Shown in pieces: positions 53,097 through 59,880 of a stretch of 64,000 nucleotides of DNA (positions are counted from its first letter, which is position 1; the number at the start of each line of letters is the position of its first letter). The translations under genes and the position numbers were made by a program. This stretch comes from a virus. The stretch spans positions 1 through 64,000 of the IMG/VR virus record IMGVR_UViG_3300029983_000007. The stretch is one strand, 5' to 3'. Under the pieces are notes generated by a model. That model was given only the letters and a program-made list of their open reading frames with translations, was not told the DNA's origin and did not search any database.

Positions 53097-53350
53097 TTTT
53101 CTTTTCTTGTGTGCTTAATAGAATATTCCAAACATTCTTCAGATATGCTTTCATAAGTTACACCATTTATAGTATTATTTGTTATCATTCCTGGTTTATC
53201 AGAGTCCCAATAATCAGTATAATAACTTTTACCATATTCAGAAAAAACAATAATTTTCATGCTATTTGTATGATACCAAGGGTATTCTTTAATGTCATTA
53301 CACAATACACTACACACAACTATGTCACCTATTTTAAATTTTCTTTTCAT
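53075..53350 (-). CDS. small beta-barrel-like protein with RKxKL tail
   Basis: 91 residues. Start KFKIGDIVVCSVLCNDIKEY, middle KIIVFSEYGKSYYTDYWDSD, end KHTRKEKLKKLHI. Same plan as the genes at 5392, 5630, 14010 and 14289. Ends inside the terminator palindrome; overlaps the next gene by 17 bases. Confidence 0.6.
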   Translation of the reverse strand: MKRKFKIGDIVVCSVLCNDIKEYPWYHTNSMKIIVFSEYGKSYYTDYWDSDKPGMITNNTINGVTYESISEECLEYSIKHTRKEKLKKLHI

Positions 53351-53636
53351 TATTTTTAGAATTTAAATAATCAGACTCAATTTGCGTCCAATTTTGAATA
53401 GGACATGTACCTCCAGCATCTTGATATGTTTTAGGCGTGAAAATCTTTGCTTTTAATGCACATCCACATAAATTACATCTTGCAAATATATCAAATTCAC
53501 CTATTGCTATCATTTCTTTGTGCTCACAACCATTACAAATTTCTATACGTTTACAAGCTAAATCATATTCAGGATCATCCTTGACAACAGTCAGAGCAAT
53601 TCTCCAAGATGTGAAAATTTCTTCAATTTTATTCAT
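53334..53636 (-). CDS. zinc-binding conserved phage protein
   Basis: 100 residues with eight possible zinc ligands: ACKRIEICNGCEH, ARCNLCGCALKAK and GTCPIQNW. This C-x2-C/C-x2-C pattern with final CPINxW is common in uncharacterised proteins of phages infecting Bacteroidota and Firmicutes. Function unknown. Confidence 0.65.
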   Translation of the reverse strand: MNKIEEIFTSWRIALTVVKDDPEYDLACKRIEICNGCEHKEMIAIGEFDIFARCNLCGCALKAKIFTPKTYQDAGGTCPIQNWTQIESDYLNSKNNEKKI

Positions 53637-53687
53637 ATAATATAATTATTTTTTGTTATTATATATAAAATTGAAATGATTCAAACA

Positions 53688-54884
53688 TCAAATATCTTTA
53701 TTTGGCGTACGAATATATCCATTATTTATATGATTTTTAAATAATTTTTCTAATAACACTTTTTTACGAGCTGCATTATATGCGCCCACACTATTTTTAG
53801 TAAATTCGCATATGTTGTCATATTTATTAGCTTCTTCTTGTAATGTTTCTTCTGTCCAATATCCAAGTTTAACTTGTTTTTCTGAATAACCTTGATTTTT
53901 GTGATTTTTAAATAATTCATCTAACATTTTTCTACTTTTGGCTGCAATATAAGCAGAACTATTTTCTCTAAATTCTTTTCTTGTTTTATATTTATTAGCT
54001 TCTTCTTGTAAAGATTTTATTGTCCATTTTAATCCACCTGATCCTAATGATCCAGCTTTGACTGAATTTATCATAATCCATTCATTATTTTCATAAACAT
54101 CAACCCAATATATTTCCTTTTTTATAGCGTCATTAGAATTTAAATTTTCTTCTAATAATTTATACTTTGGAAGAGGAATATTATTTATTTTACAAAAATT
54201 AATCAATGATTCTTTTTCACTAAATAAATGTTCTTTGTCTCGTCTATTTATATTGTTTGTTAATCCAACATAAGCATTATTATAATTTGTGAATTCATAA
54301 ACATATATAACATAACTATTTTCTTTCCATTCAATTATATTCCGACGTCCTTGATTGTCGTGATTTTTAAATAATTCATCTATTAATCTATTTTTATACG
54401 CAATTTTATAACCTGTGCTTTTTTTCTGAAATTCTCCTCTTGTTATATATTTATTAGCTTCTTCTTGTAATCTATCAAACGTCCAATAACCTTTTTTATT
54501 TACTTTAATATCAAATCCGTTATTAGAATGATTTTTGAATAATTCATCTATTAATTTTTTACTTAATGCTGCACTATATGCAGATTTGTTTTTACGAAAT
54601 TCTCCTCTTGTTTTATGTTTGTTTGCTTCTTCTTGAAGTTTTTCTCTATTCCAATGCCCAATAGTCATTTTACCTTCTTCGTAACCTTTATTTATGTGAT
54701 TTTTAAATAAATCATCAATTAATTTAATTTTAGATGCCGCTATATAAGCGGAGTTGCATTTTTCTCTAAATTCTTTTCGATTTTCGTATTTATCAGCTTC
54801 TTCTTGCAATTTGTCAATAGTCCAATAACCAATAGGTTTACGACTTTCATTTATAAAAATATTATAATTTTTACTTATTTTCAT
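53688..54884 (-). CDS. GIY-YIG homing endonuclease with DNA-binding repeats and a leader-like N terminus
   Basis: 398 residues. A central GIY-YIG domain (YVYEFTNYNNAYVGLTNNIN, RRDKEH, catalytic-type E in KKEIYWVDVYE) is flanked by five copies of a 50-residue module (YWTxxxLQEEANKYxTRxEF ... LxDELFKNHxNxGY), three before and two after. The first residues MKISKNYNIFINESRK match the capsid-targeting-like leader with an I-N-E site, which is strange for a homing enzyme. Next to the atypical tRNA at 54949. Confidence 0.75.
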   Translation of the reverse strand: MKISKNYNIFINESRKPIGYWTIDKLQEEADKYENRKEFREKCNSAYIAASKIKLIDDLFKNHINKGYEEGKMTIGHWNREKLQEEANKHKTRGEFRKNKSAYSAALSKKLIDELFKNHSNNGFDIKVNKKGYWTFDRLQEEANKYITRGEFQKKSTGYKIAYKNRLIDELFKNHDNQGRRNIIEWKENSYVIYVYEFTNYNNAYVGLTNNINRRDKEHLFSEKESLINFCKINNIPLPKYKLLEENLNSNDAIKKEIYWVDVYENNEWIMINSVKAGSLGSGGLKWTIKSLQEEANKYKTRKEFRENSSAYIAAKSRKMLDELFKNHKNQGYSEKQVKLGYWTEETLQEEANKYDNICEFTKNSVGAYNAARKKVLLEKLFKNHINNGYIRTPNKDI

Positions 54885-54948
54885 TGAATAATATATTTTT
54901 AACTATATATTTATAAAAAAATCAATGATAAATTATTGAATTTTTTGA

Positions 54949-55027
54949 ACCTATGATGGGAGTCAAACCCACATTTACAACTTCAATTACAGTTACTTGA
55001 TTCGTAGTCAAGACTGGTTACATAGGC
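54949..55027 (-). tRNA. atypical tRNA, anticodon ACG (Arg?)
   Basis: 79 bases. Acceptor GCCTATG/CATAGGT, T-arm GTGGG-TTTGACT-CCCAT, and an anticodon-like arm CTTGA-CTACGAA-TCAAG (ACG). Only eight bases lie between acceptor and this arm, and 23 between it and the T-arm, so there is no normal D-arm. Could be degenerate. Confidence 0.45.
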
Positions 55028-55040
55028 ATATTATATCTAC

Positions 55041-55523
55041 TCATTTTTTTATAACAATATCTATATTTTCTAATTTTTCTTTTCTTGAGTATCTATATTT
55101 ATATTTATTAATACCTTCTATATCTGAATCTAAAAATTGTTCTATAAATTCTTCAGTTTGCATAGTAACATATTTTTTAGTACAATTTTCTTTATTGTCA
55201 CCATAATGACTAGTATCAAATCCTACTATCCAATAATTGTTGAATTTTTTATAATTTTCCTTTGTCACATCACCATCAATTTCTAAGCCTTCAGTCCAAT
55301 TTAAAAATGAATCAGAATCAAAAAATCGTCCATATGTTAATCCTCCATGTACACTTATGGTATTCATATCATCATATGAAACTTCATACAATGGATGATT
55401 AGTAGGTAATAATATATAACCATTCCCCCATCCAAATTCCATTATTAATGGATAATTTTGTATAGTAGATAAATGTTTAGTAAGATAATTCTCAACTATT
55501 AGTGTGTAAATTCCGTATTTCAT
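55041..55523 (-). CDS. conserved phage protein with RKxKL tail
   Basis: 160 residues. MEFGWGNGYILLPTNHPLYE, ISVHGGLTYGRFF and YWIVGFDTSHYGDN are typical of an uncharacterised family common in phages. It ends YRYSRKEKLENIDIVIKK, the shared tail. A -7 promoter element lies upstream at 55544. Confidence 0.7.
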   Translation of the reverse strand: MKYGIYTLIVENYLTKHLSTIQNYPLIMEFGWGNGYILLPTNHPLYEVSYDDMNTISVHGGLTYGRFFDSDSFLNWTEGLEIDGDVTKENYKKFNNYWIVGFDTSHYGDNKENCTKKYVTMQTEEFIEQFLDSDIEGINKYKYRYSRKEKLENIDIVIKK

Positions 55524-55543
55524 AATATTTTTTTATAATAAAA

Positions 55544-55551
55544 CAAATATA
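55544..55551 (-). promoter_or_regulatory. Bacteroidota-type -7 element
   Basis: Minus-strand TATATTTG, 20 bases before the start at 55523; the -33 box is weak (TTGT). Confidence 0.5.
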
Positions 55552-55581
55552 CAAAAAAATTGTTATATATACAACTTAAAA

Positions 55582-56106
55582 TTATATTTTTTCTTGAATA
55601 TTGTCAACATCTGTATCAACTATTTTCAAATCATCTTGTATGTCATCCACATGATCTGTTATATTGTCAACATCTGTGTCAACAGATTTTAAATTTTCTT
55701 GTATACCATCAATGTGATTTTTTATGTTGTCTACATCTGTATCAACATATTTTAATTCTACTTCTATATCATCAACATGATATTTTATATCATCTACATC
55801 AGTTCCTATGTGCTCAGTCATAACTTCTATTTTTTCAGATAACTCTGCTATCTTAGATATAATAGCATCAGTTCTACTTCCACTTATTTTAGCAATATAA
55901 CCTAAGACTGGTAAAGCAACTCCTTGAAAAAAAACAGAAACTATATATTGCATCCATGCAACTGTTCCTGATGGTTGACTAAAAAATAATGGAATTATAA
56001 CTAACAATGTTATTATCCAAAACATTGTCATACTAGATAATGAATCTGATAAAAAAATTGCAAATTTTTCTTGCGATGACTTTAATTTCTCAACTAATTT
56101 ATTCAT
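55582..56106 (-). CDS. membrane protein with 22-residue coiled repeats
   Basis: 174 residues from ATG 56106; a longer frame would run into the tRNA-Tyr gene. Two membrane helices (MFWIITLLVIIPLFF; YIVSVFFQGVALPVLGYI) and then four to five imperfect repeats of about 22 residues (VDTDVDNIxxHVDDIQxxLK) that should form a long coil. Possibly a holin-like or envelope protein; function unknown. Confidence 0.6.
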   Translation of the reverse strand: MNKLVEKLKSSQEKFAIFLSDSLSSMTMFWIITLLVIIPLFFSQPSGTVAWMQYIVSVFFQGVALPVLGYIAKISGSRTDAIISKIAELSEKIEVMTEHIGTDVDDIKYHVDDIEVELKYVDTDVDNIKNHIDGIQENLKSVDTDVDNITDHVDDIQDDLKIVDTDVDNIQEKI

Positions 56107-56161
56107 ATATTTTTTATATTTATATATAAATAGTATAAATAATATTAATTTTTTTTTTTGT

Positions 56162-56243
56162 GGGACTAGTGGGGCTCGAACCCACAACCTCCGAAGAGAT
56201 CAGTTTTACAGACTGACATGACTACCTGTGTCATATTAATCCC
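56162..56243 (-). tRNA. tRNA-Tyr (GTA), long variable arm
   Basis: Acceptor GGGATTA/TAGTCCC, anticodon arm TCAGT-CTGTAAA-ACTGA, variable arm CTC-TTCG-GAG, T-loop TTCGAGC. Normal class II tRNA-Tyr. First of the cluster from the left. Confidence 0.9.
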
Positions 56244-56252
56244 ATATTTTTG

Positions 56253-56377
56253 TGGTAGCAGATGGACTCGAACCACCAACTTCTGAGACATCGGCCCAGC
56301 ACTCTATCCTTCGCTCGTTTCAAATTATTTATTCTAGATTCATAATTATCCCCTTTGTGCTTTTGAGTTACACTACC
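56253..56377 (-). tRNA. tRNA-Ile-like (GAT) with about 51-base insertion in the D-loop
   Basis: Acceptor GGTAGTG/TGCTACC, D-stem ACTC/GAGT, anticodon arm CTGGG-CCGATGT-CTCAG (C at 33 instead of T), T-arm GGTGG-TTCGAGT-CCATC. The D-loop is split by about 51 extra bases containing an AATTAT/ATAATT hairpin, giving 125 bases. May be a pseudogene or need removal of the insert. Confidence 0.5.
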
Positions 56378-56419
56378 TTTTTTTATTGTAATATTCTTTA
56401 TTTAATTTTTTATTGAGTG

Positions 56420-56498
56420 TACTGCCGAAGGGACTTGAACCCTCATACACCAATTACCTTGTTAATGACTGGATATAAGCCAGTGGGGATACGACAGT
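56420..56498 (-). tRNA. atypical tRNA, anticodon TAT (Ile?), no D-arm seen
   Basis: Acceptor ACTGTCG/CGGCAGT, anticodon arm ACTGG-CTTATAT-CCAGT, T-arm GAGGG-TTCAAGT-CCCTT. Seven bases replace the D-arm and 23 bases (with AAGGTAATTGGT) sit before the T-arm, as in the genes at 54949 and 56515. Confidence 0.5.
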
Positions 56499-56514
56499 GT
56501 ATTTATTTTTGTTG

Positions 56515-56591
56515 TTGGTGAAGTGGGACTTGAACCCACATGTGACCAATTAACCTTTCTACTACTTATCAGGCAGAGGGTATATTCACCA
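56515..56591 (-). tRNA. atypical tRNA, anticodon GAT (Ile?), no D-arm seen
   Basis: Acceptor TGGTGAA/TTCACCA, four-pair anticodon stem CTGC/GTAG with loop CTGATAA, T-arm GTGGG-TTCAAGT-CCCAC. Short link instead of a D-arm; AAGGTTAATTGGT before the T-arm parallels the neighbour at 56420. Confidence 0.5.
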
Positions 56592-56602
56592 ATGTTATTT
56601 AG

Positions 56603-56676
56603 TAGTCTCGGTGAGACTTGAACTCACGATTTATTGCTTATCAGGCAATTGCTCTAACCAACTGAACTACAAGACT
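56603..56676 (-). tRNA. tRNA-Ile (GAT)
   Basis: 74 bases, canonical cloverleaf: AGTCTTG/CGAGACT, D-arm GTTC-AGTTGGTTA-GAGC, ATTGC-CTGATAA-GCAAT, T-arm GTGAG-TTCAAGT-CTCAC. Confidence 0.95.
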
Positions 56677-56716
56677 ATTTTAGTTTATTATTTTTTTATT
56701 GGTATGATACTATTTG

Positions 56717-56797
56717 AGCACATTGACAGACTCGAACTGTCGGTGTTTATATCTCGCTTTTGCAGAACGATGCCTTCGCCACTCAGACCAAATGTGC
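56717..56797 (-). tRNA. tRNA-Cys (GCA)
   Basis: Acceptor GCACATT/AATGTGC, anticodon arm TCGTT-CTGCAAA-AGCGA, T-arm GACAG-TTCGAGT-CTGTC; variable region of about 12 bases is somewhat long. Confidence 0.88.
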
Positions 56798-56806
56798 ATT
56801 TCTATT

Positions 56807-57682
56807 TTAAAAATTAATTTTTCTTCCTTTTGTCCAACCATTAAATATCCATTCATCTAATTCACATTTTTTAATTTTCTTGTTTTTATTGATATTTAAA
56901 TTATAAATCCAACAAGTATTAAATTGTGAATTTTTATTTCCTTTTTGTTGTATTGAATTTTTTTCTCCAATTTTACGTTTCGTTTCATCAGTAATTTTTC
57001 TGCCAGAAAAAATATGCTTTAATTCACCAGATAAATATCGAGGATCATTTGTTGATACGTTTAATGTATTATTTTTATTGTCTTTAACCGTAATAAATCC
57101 TTTCTTGTGAAATATTAATTCACCAGATAAATATCTTGGATCATCAATAGAAACTCTAATTTTTTCGTTGTTTTTATTTTTAACAACAACAAAACCTTTA
57201 CCAACACACTGAAATTCACCTGATAAATATCTTGGATCTTCTGAATTCACAGATAATGTATTATTATCTTTGTCTTTAACCATAATCAATCCTTTCATTA
57301 TACTTACCAATTCACCTGATAAATACCTTGGATCTGTTTTATGTACTGATAATGTATTGTTATCTTTATCTTTAACAGTAATCAAATTATATGAATTAAA
57401 TCCTCCTCCACCTAATATTATATTATAAGTATTACCATTTTTAATAAATTCATCATTTACCAATTCTTTTTCTTTTTCCAACATTTTTTCTTTATCATCA
57501 AAATTAAATAACACAATTTTTTCAAAATTTTCAACTCCAAATTCTTTTATAGCTTTTTTAATATTAGATCCAGAACCCATATATTTATCATGTATGTTTT
57601 CTGTAATATGAATACCAATATAAATTTTATTATTTAACTTATTTGTTATTTGATAAACTATATAATATTTTTTATTTTCCAT
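56807..57682 (-). CDS. GIY-YIG homing endonuclease in the tRNA cluster
   Basis: 291 residues. YYIVYQITNKLNNKIYIGIH with YMGSGSNIKKAIKEFGVENF and a catalytic-type E in ELVNDEFI are the Seg/I-TevI-like GIY-YIG domain. Four repeats of VKDKDNNTLSVxxxDPRYLSGE follow, then a NUMOD3-like helix (RKITDETKRKIGEKNS). Inserted between tRNA-Cys and the CAT tRNA; it probably targets a site in a tRNA cluster of related phages. Confidence 0.85.
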   Translation of the reverse strand: MENKKYYIVYQITNKLNNKIYIGIHITENIHDKYMGSGSNIKKAIKEFGVENFEKIVLFNFDDKEKMLEKEKELVNDEFIKNGNTYNIILGGGGFNSYNLITVKDKDNNTLSVHKTDPRYLSGELVSIMKGLIMVKDKDNNTLSVNSEDPRYLSGEFQCVGKGFVVVKNKNNEKIRVSIDDPRYLSGELIFHKKGFITVKDNKNNTLNVSTNDPRYLSGELKHIFSGRKITDETKRKIGEKNSIQQKGNKNSQFNTCWIYNLNINKNKKIKKCELDEWIFNGWTKGRKINF

Positions 57683-57751
57683 AAGTCGAACTTTTTATCA
57701 CTATATATAAAAAGTTCGATATCAATTTTATTAATATTTATTTATTTTTAG

Positions 57752-57838
57752 TACCGTTAGGTGGAATCGAACCACCGCAATCTATAAGACTGAAAGGTTT
57801 ATGAGACCTCCGTAATAACCAACTCTACTCATAACGGT
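57752..57838 (-). tRNA. tRNA with CAT anticodon (Met/Ile2) and long variable arm
   Basis: 87 bases. Acceptor ACCGTTA/TAACGGT, anticodon arm GAGGT-CTCATAA-ACCTT, five-pair variable arm CAGTC-TTATA-GATTG, T-arm GGTGG-TTCGATT-CCACC. A class II shape with this anticodon is unexpected. Confidence 0.75.
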
Positions 57839-57911
57839 ATATTTATGTTTAAATATATAGTTAATATCATACTAATAGTATGATATTGTTAAATATTTTA
57901 AACTATTTTTG

Positions 57912-57985
57912 CGGGAAAGTTGAGATTTGAACTCAAGACACTTTGCTTAACAGGCAAACGCTCTAACCAACTGAGCTACATTCCC
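57912..57985 (-). tRNA. tRNA-Asn (GTT)
   Basis: 74 bases, canonical: D-arm GCTC-AGTTGGTTA-GAGC, anticodon arm TTTGC-CTGTTAA-GCAAA, T-arm TTGAG-TTCAAAT-CTCAA; one T-T mismatch in the acceptor. Confidence 0.93.
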
Positions 57986-57990
57986 TTATG

Positions 57991-58078
57991 CGCACTGGGT
58001 AGGATTTGAACCTACGGTGGAGATTACTCTCACTGGATTAACAGTCCAGACTTTTCGACCAACTAAAGCAACCAATGC
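57991..58078 (-). tRNA. tRNA with GTT anticodon (Asn) and long variable arm
   Basis: 88 bases. Acceptor GCATTGG/CCAGTGC, D-arm CTTT/AAAG, anticodon arm CTGGA-CTGTTAA-TCCAG, variable arm GAGA-GTAA-TCTC, T-arm GTAGG-TTCAAAT-CCTAC. A second GTT tRNA, but class II. Confidence 0.75.
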
Positions 58079-58080
58079 AT

Positions 58081-58117
58081 ATAATAACTTAATAATAACT
58101 TAATAATAACTTAATAA
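58081..58117. repeat. 11-bp tandem repeat ATAATAACTTA, 3.4 copies
   Basis: Perfect short tandem repeat in the spacer between two tRNA genes; no function seen. Confidence 0.8.
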
Positions 58118-58119
58118 AG

Positions 58120-58194
58120 CGGACTATAACGGTTACGGTCCGTTAATTTTACTTGAGTGACAGTCAAGTTCTCCACCAAGGAGCCTAATAATCC
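58120..58194 (-). tRNA. tRNA-Asp (GTC) with abnormal T-loop
   Basis: Acceptor GGATTAT/ATAGTCC, D-stem CTCC/GGAG, anticodon arm CTTGA-CTGTCAC-TCAAG. The T-stem AACGG/CCGTT is sound but its loop is ACCGTAA, not TTCRANN. Confidence 0.7.
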
Positions 58195-58201
58195 ATTTTT
58201 G

Positions 58202-58286
58202 TACTGGTAACGGGGTTCGAACCCGTGAGGAAATTTCTTTCCACAACATTGAAAGTGTTGCGACCTAGCCACTAGTCCATACCAGC
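58202..58286 (-). tRNA. tRNA with TTC anticodon (Glu) and long variable arm
   Basis: 85 bases. Acceptor GCTGGTA/TACCAGT, anticodon arm CAACA-CTTTCAA-TGTTG, variable arm GGAAA-GAAA-TTTCC, T-arm ACGGG-TTCGAAC-CCCGT. tRNA-Glu normally has a short variable loop. Confidence 0.75.
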
Positions 58287-58296
58287 ATTTTATTAG

Positions 58297-58373
58297 CGGA
58301 TTATATCGGGCTCAAACCGACTTCCTCAACCGTGACAGGGTTGTATGCAAAGTATCACTCACACCTATAATCC
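58297..58373 (-). tRNA. tRNA-Asp (GTC), second copy
   Basis: Acceptor GGATTAT/ATAATCC, anticodon arm CAACC-CTGTCAC-GGTTG, T-arm GTCGG-TTTGAGC-CCGAT. D-arm is weak (GTGT/GCAT) with a long loop. Its T-loop is normal, unlike the copy at 58120. Confidence 0.8.
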
Positions 58374-58382
58374 ATTTTTTTG

Positions 58383-58453
58383 TGGGATAGGAGGTAATCG
58401 AAACCTCGTAGTTATGATTTACAGTCATTCTAAGTAACCCTGACCTCTATCCC
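58383..58453 (-). tRNA. tRNA-Tyr-like (GTA) with short variable loop
   Basis: 71 bases. Acceptor GGGATAG/CTATCCC, four-pair anticodon stem ATGA/TCAT with loop CTGTAAA, T-arm GAGGT-TTCGATT-ACCTC. Unlike the Tyr tRNA at 56162 it lacks the class II arm. Confidence 0.7.
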
Positions 58454-58498
58454 ATTTATTCATTATCCAGTATTTCAAAGATCATTTAAAAACAAAAA

Positions 58499-58534
58499 AC
58501 TCAGTTCTTATTTTTAAGAACTGAGTTTTTTTAT
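58499..58534. terminator. bidirectional terminator within the tRNA region
   Basis: Stem ACTCAGTTCTTA/TAAGAACTGAGT, loop TTTT, A-run and T-run; separates the small gene at 58558 from the tRNAs to its left. Confidence 0.85.
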
Positions 58535-58557
58535 TATTCACATAATAATTTATATAC

Positions 58558-58689
58558 TTATCCAGTTCTTCCTACATTATTTTCATCATCATTAATATAA
58601 TCATTAATCATATCAATACATATCTCTTCCATATTGTAATTGATATTACAATTGCGATAAATGCTATATATGTTATTAATGTTATTCAT
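58558..58689 (-). CDS. small protein between tRNA genes
   Basis: 43 residues, start MNNINNIYSIYRNCNINYNM, end DDENNVGRTG. It shares a YRN-x(2-3)-IN pattern and acidic Ile/Asn-rich body with the 29-residue product at 59881, which supports both as real. Function unknown. Confidence 0.45.
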   Translation of the reverse strand: MNNINNIYSIYRNCNINYNMEEICIDMINDYINDDENNVGRTG

Positions 58690-58718
58690 GATATTTACTT
58701 TTACTTTGTTTTTATTTG

Positions 58719-58789
58719 TTGCGGACGTCTGATTCAAACAGCGACTATGGGTTATGAGCCCATTGAGATATCATTTCTCCACCTCCGCG
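58719..58789 (-). tRNA. initiator tRNA-Met (CAT), copy 1
   Basis: Starts CGCGGAG and ends CCGCA, giving the C1-A72 mismatch of bacterial initiators; anticodon arm ATGGG-CTCATAA-CCCAT has the three G-C pairs next to the loop; D-arm GAGA/TCTC. T-stem is weak (bulged A). Identical to the copy 87 bases upstream. Confidence 0.85.
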
Positions 58790-58805
58790 ATATTTTTTTT
58801 ATTTG

Positions 58806-58876
58806 TTGCGGACGTCTGATTCAAACAGCGACTATGGGTTATGAGCCCATTGAGATATCATTTCTCCACCTCCGCG
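58806..58876 (-). tRNA. initiator tRNA-Met (CAT), copy 2
   Basis: All 71 bases are identical to the gene at 58719; the pair is an 87-base tandem duplication including the short leader. Initiator features: C1-A72 mismatch and GGG/CCC anticodon stem. Confidence 0.85.
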
Positions 58877-58883
58877 ATATATT

Positions 58884-59510
58884 TTAATTTTTTCTGTTTC
58901 TATGATACAATTTTAGTGATTCTGAAATCTTTATTTTAGTTTCATCTGAAATTTTACTTTTATTTACTGTTTTATATGAATCAGACATTTTTTTCTTACT
59001 TTCATCTGATACAAAATGATTTTTTAATTTATTAGATATTTTATTTCTTTCTTCTTCAGATTCAAATCTTTTTTTAGCTGAATCTGACAATTTCTTTCTT
59101 GTTTCTTCTGATACAATTCTACATTTTAAAGATTCTGAAATCTTTTTCTTCGATTCATCAGAAAAAATTTTACCTATTGATGATTCTTTTAATTTATTTT
59201 TAGTTTCATCACTATGTTTTTTACCTTTAAAATGTGGACCACCTTCTCCTCCAATTCCTATATTATAATTTCTTTTTGATTTTATAAAATCTTCTGTTAT
59301 AATTTCTTTTTCTTTTTTATTCATTTCTGATTCATTATCAAAAATAAACAAAATTTCTTTTTTGAAATTTTCCTTACCATGCAATTTAATTGCATTTTCT
59401 AAGGCTTTACCAGAACCATAATAAGAATCATTTGTATTTTCAGTTTGATGCTTTCCAATATAATACTTATCATTTAATATATTTGTTGTTTTATAAATTG
59501 TATAGTACAA
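58884..59510 (-). CDS. GIY-YIG homing endonuclease with NUMOD3 repeats
   Basis: 208 residues. YTIYKTTNILNDKYYIGKHQ and YYGSGKALENAIKLHGKENF form the GIY-YIG domain; the C-terminal half is a series of NUMOD3-type DNA-binding helices (HSDETKNKLKESSIGKIFSD; SEETRKKLSDSAKKRF). Directly upstream of the initiator tRNA pair. Related to the gene at 56807. Confidence 0.85.
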   Translation of the reverse strand: MYYTIYKTTNILNDKYYIGKHQTENTNDSYYGSGKALENAIKLHGKENFKKEILFIFDNESEMNKKEKEIITEDFIKSKRNYNIGIGGEGGPHFKGKKHSDETKNKLKESSIGKIFSDESKKKISESLKCRIVSEETRKKLSDSAKKRFESEEERNKISNKLKNHFVSDESKKKMSDSYKTVNKSKISDETKIKISESLKLYHRNRKN

Positions 59511-59582
59511 AATTATTTCTTTTTTATGTATATATAAATATATAAAATCAGAAATTAACCTGTTACCACTATACTATATATT

Positions 59583-59816
59583 TTAATCTTTTTCTTTATC
59601 TATTTTCTTATAAAGTTTCTTAGCAATCTCTTTTGCTTTTGAATTCATTCCTTTTTCTGTTTTAGGAACTTCACTATAATCAATTTTGATTTTATCAGCA
59701 AACATTATAAATTTTTCAGTTCTATCAGATTTCTTTTTCAGTTCATCATAATTTCCTTGAATTCTATTTACTACTTCTGCTGATTCATCAATTTTATTTT
59801 CTTTAACTTTTTTCAT
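59583..59816 (-). CDS. small basic protein
   Basis: 77 residues from ATG 59816. Six upstream in-frame codons lie inside the terminator hairpin at 59821, so this later start is preferred. Body: KSDRTEKFIMFADKIKIDYS, end KAKEIAKKLYKKIDKEKD. No family recognised. Confidence 0.5.
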   Translation of the reverse strand: MKKVKENKIDESAEVVNRIQGNYDELKKKSDRTEKFIMFADKIKIDYSEVPKTEKGMNSKAKEIAKKLYKKIDKEKD

Positions 59817-59820
59817 AACA

Positions 59821-59853
59821 AAAAATCCAGTCATTTTTTAATTGACTGGATTT
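59821..59853 (-). terminator. terminator
   Basis: Arms AAATCCAGTCA/TGACTGGATTT with a nine-base loop; ends the small gene at 59881 read leftwards. Confidence 0.65.
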
Positions 59854-59880
59854 ATATATTTATAGGCATAAGCCTTAAAT

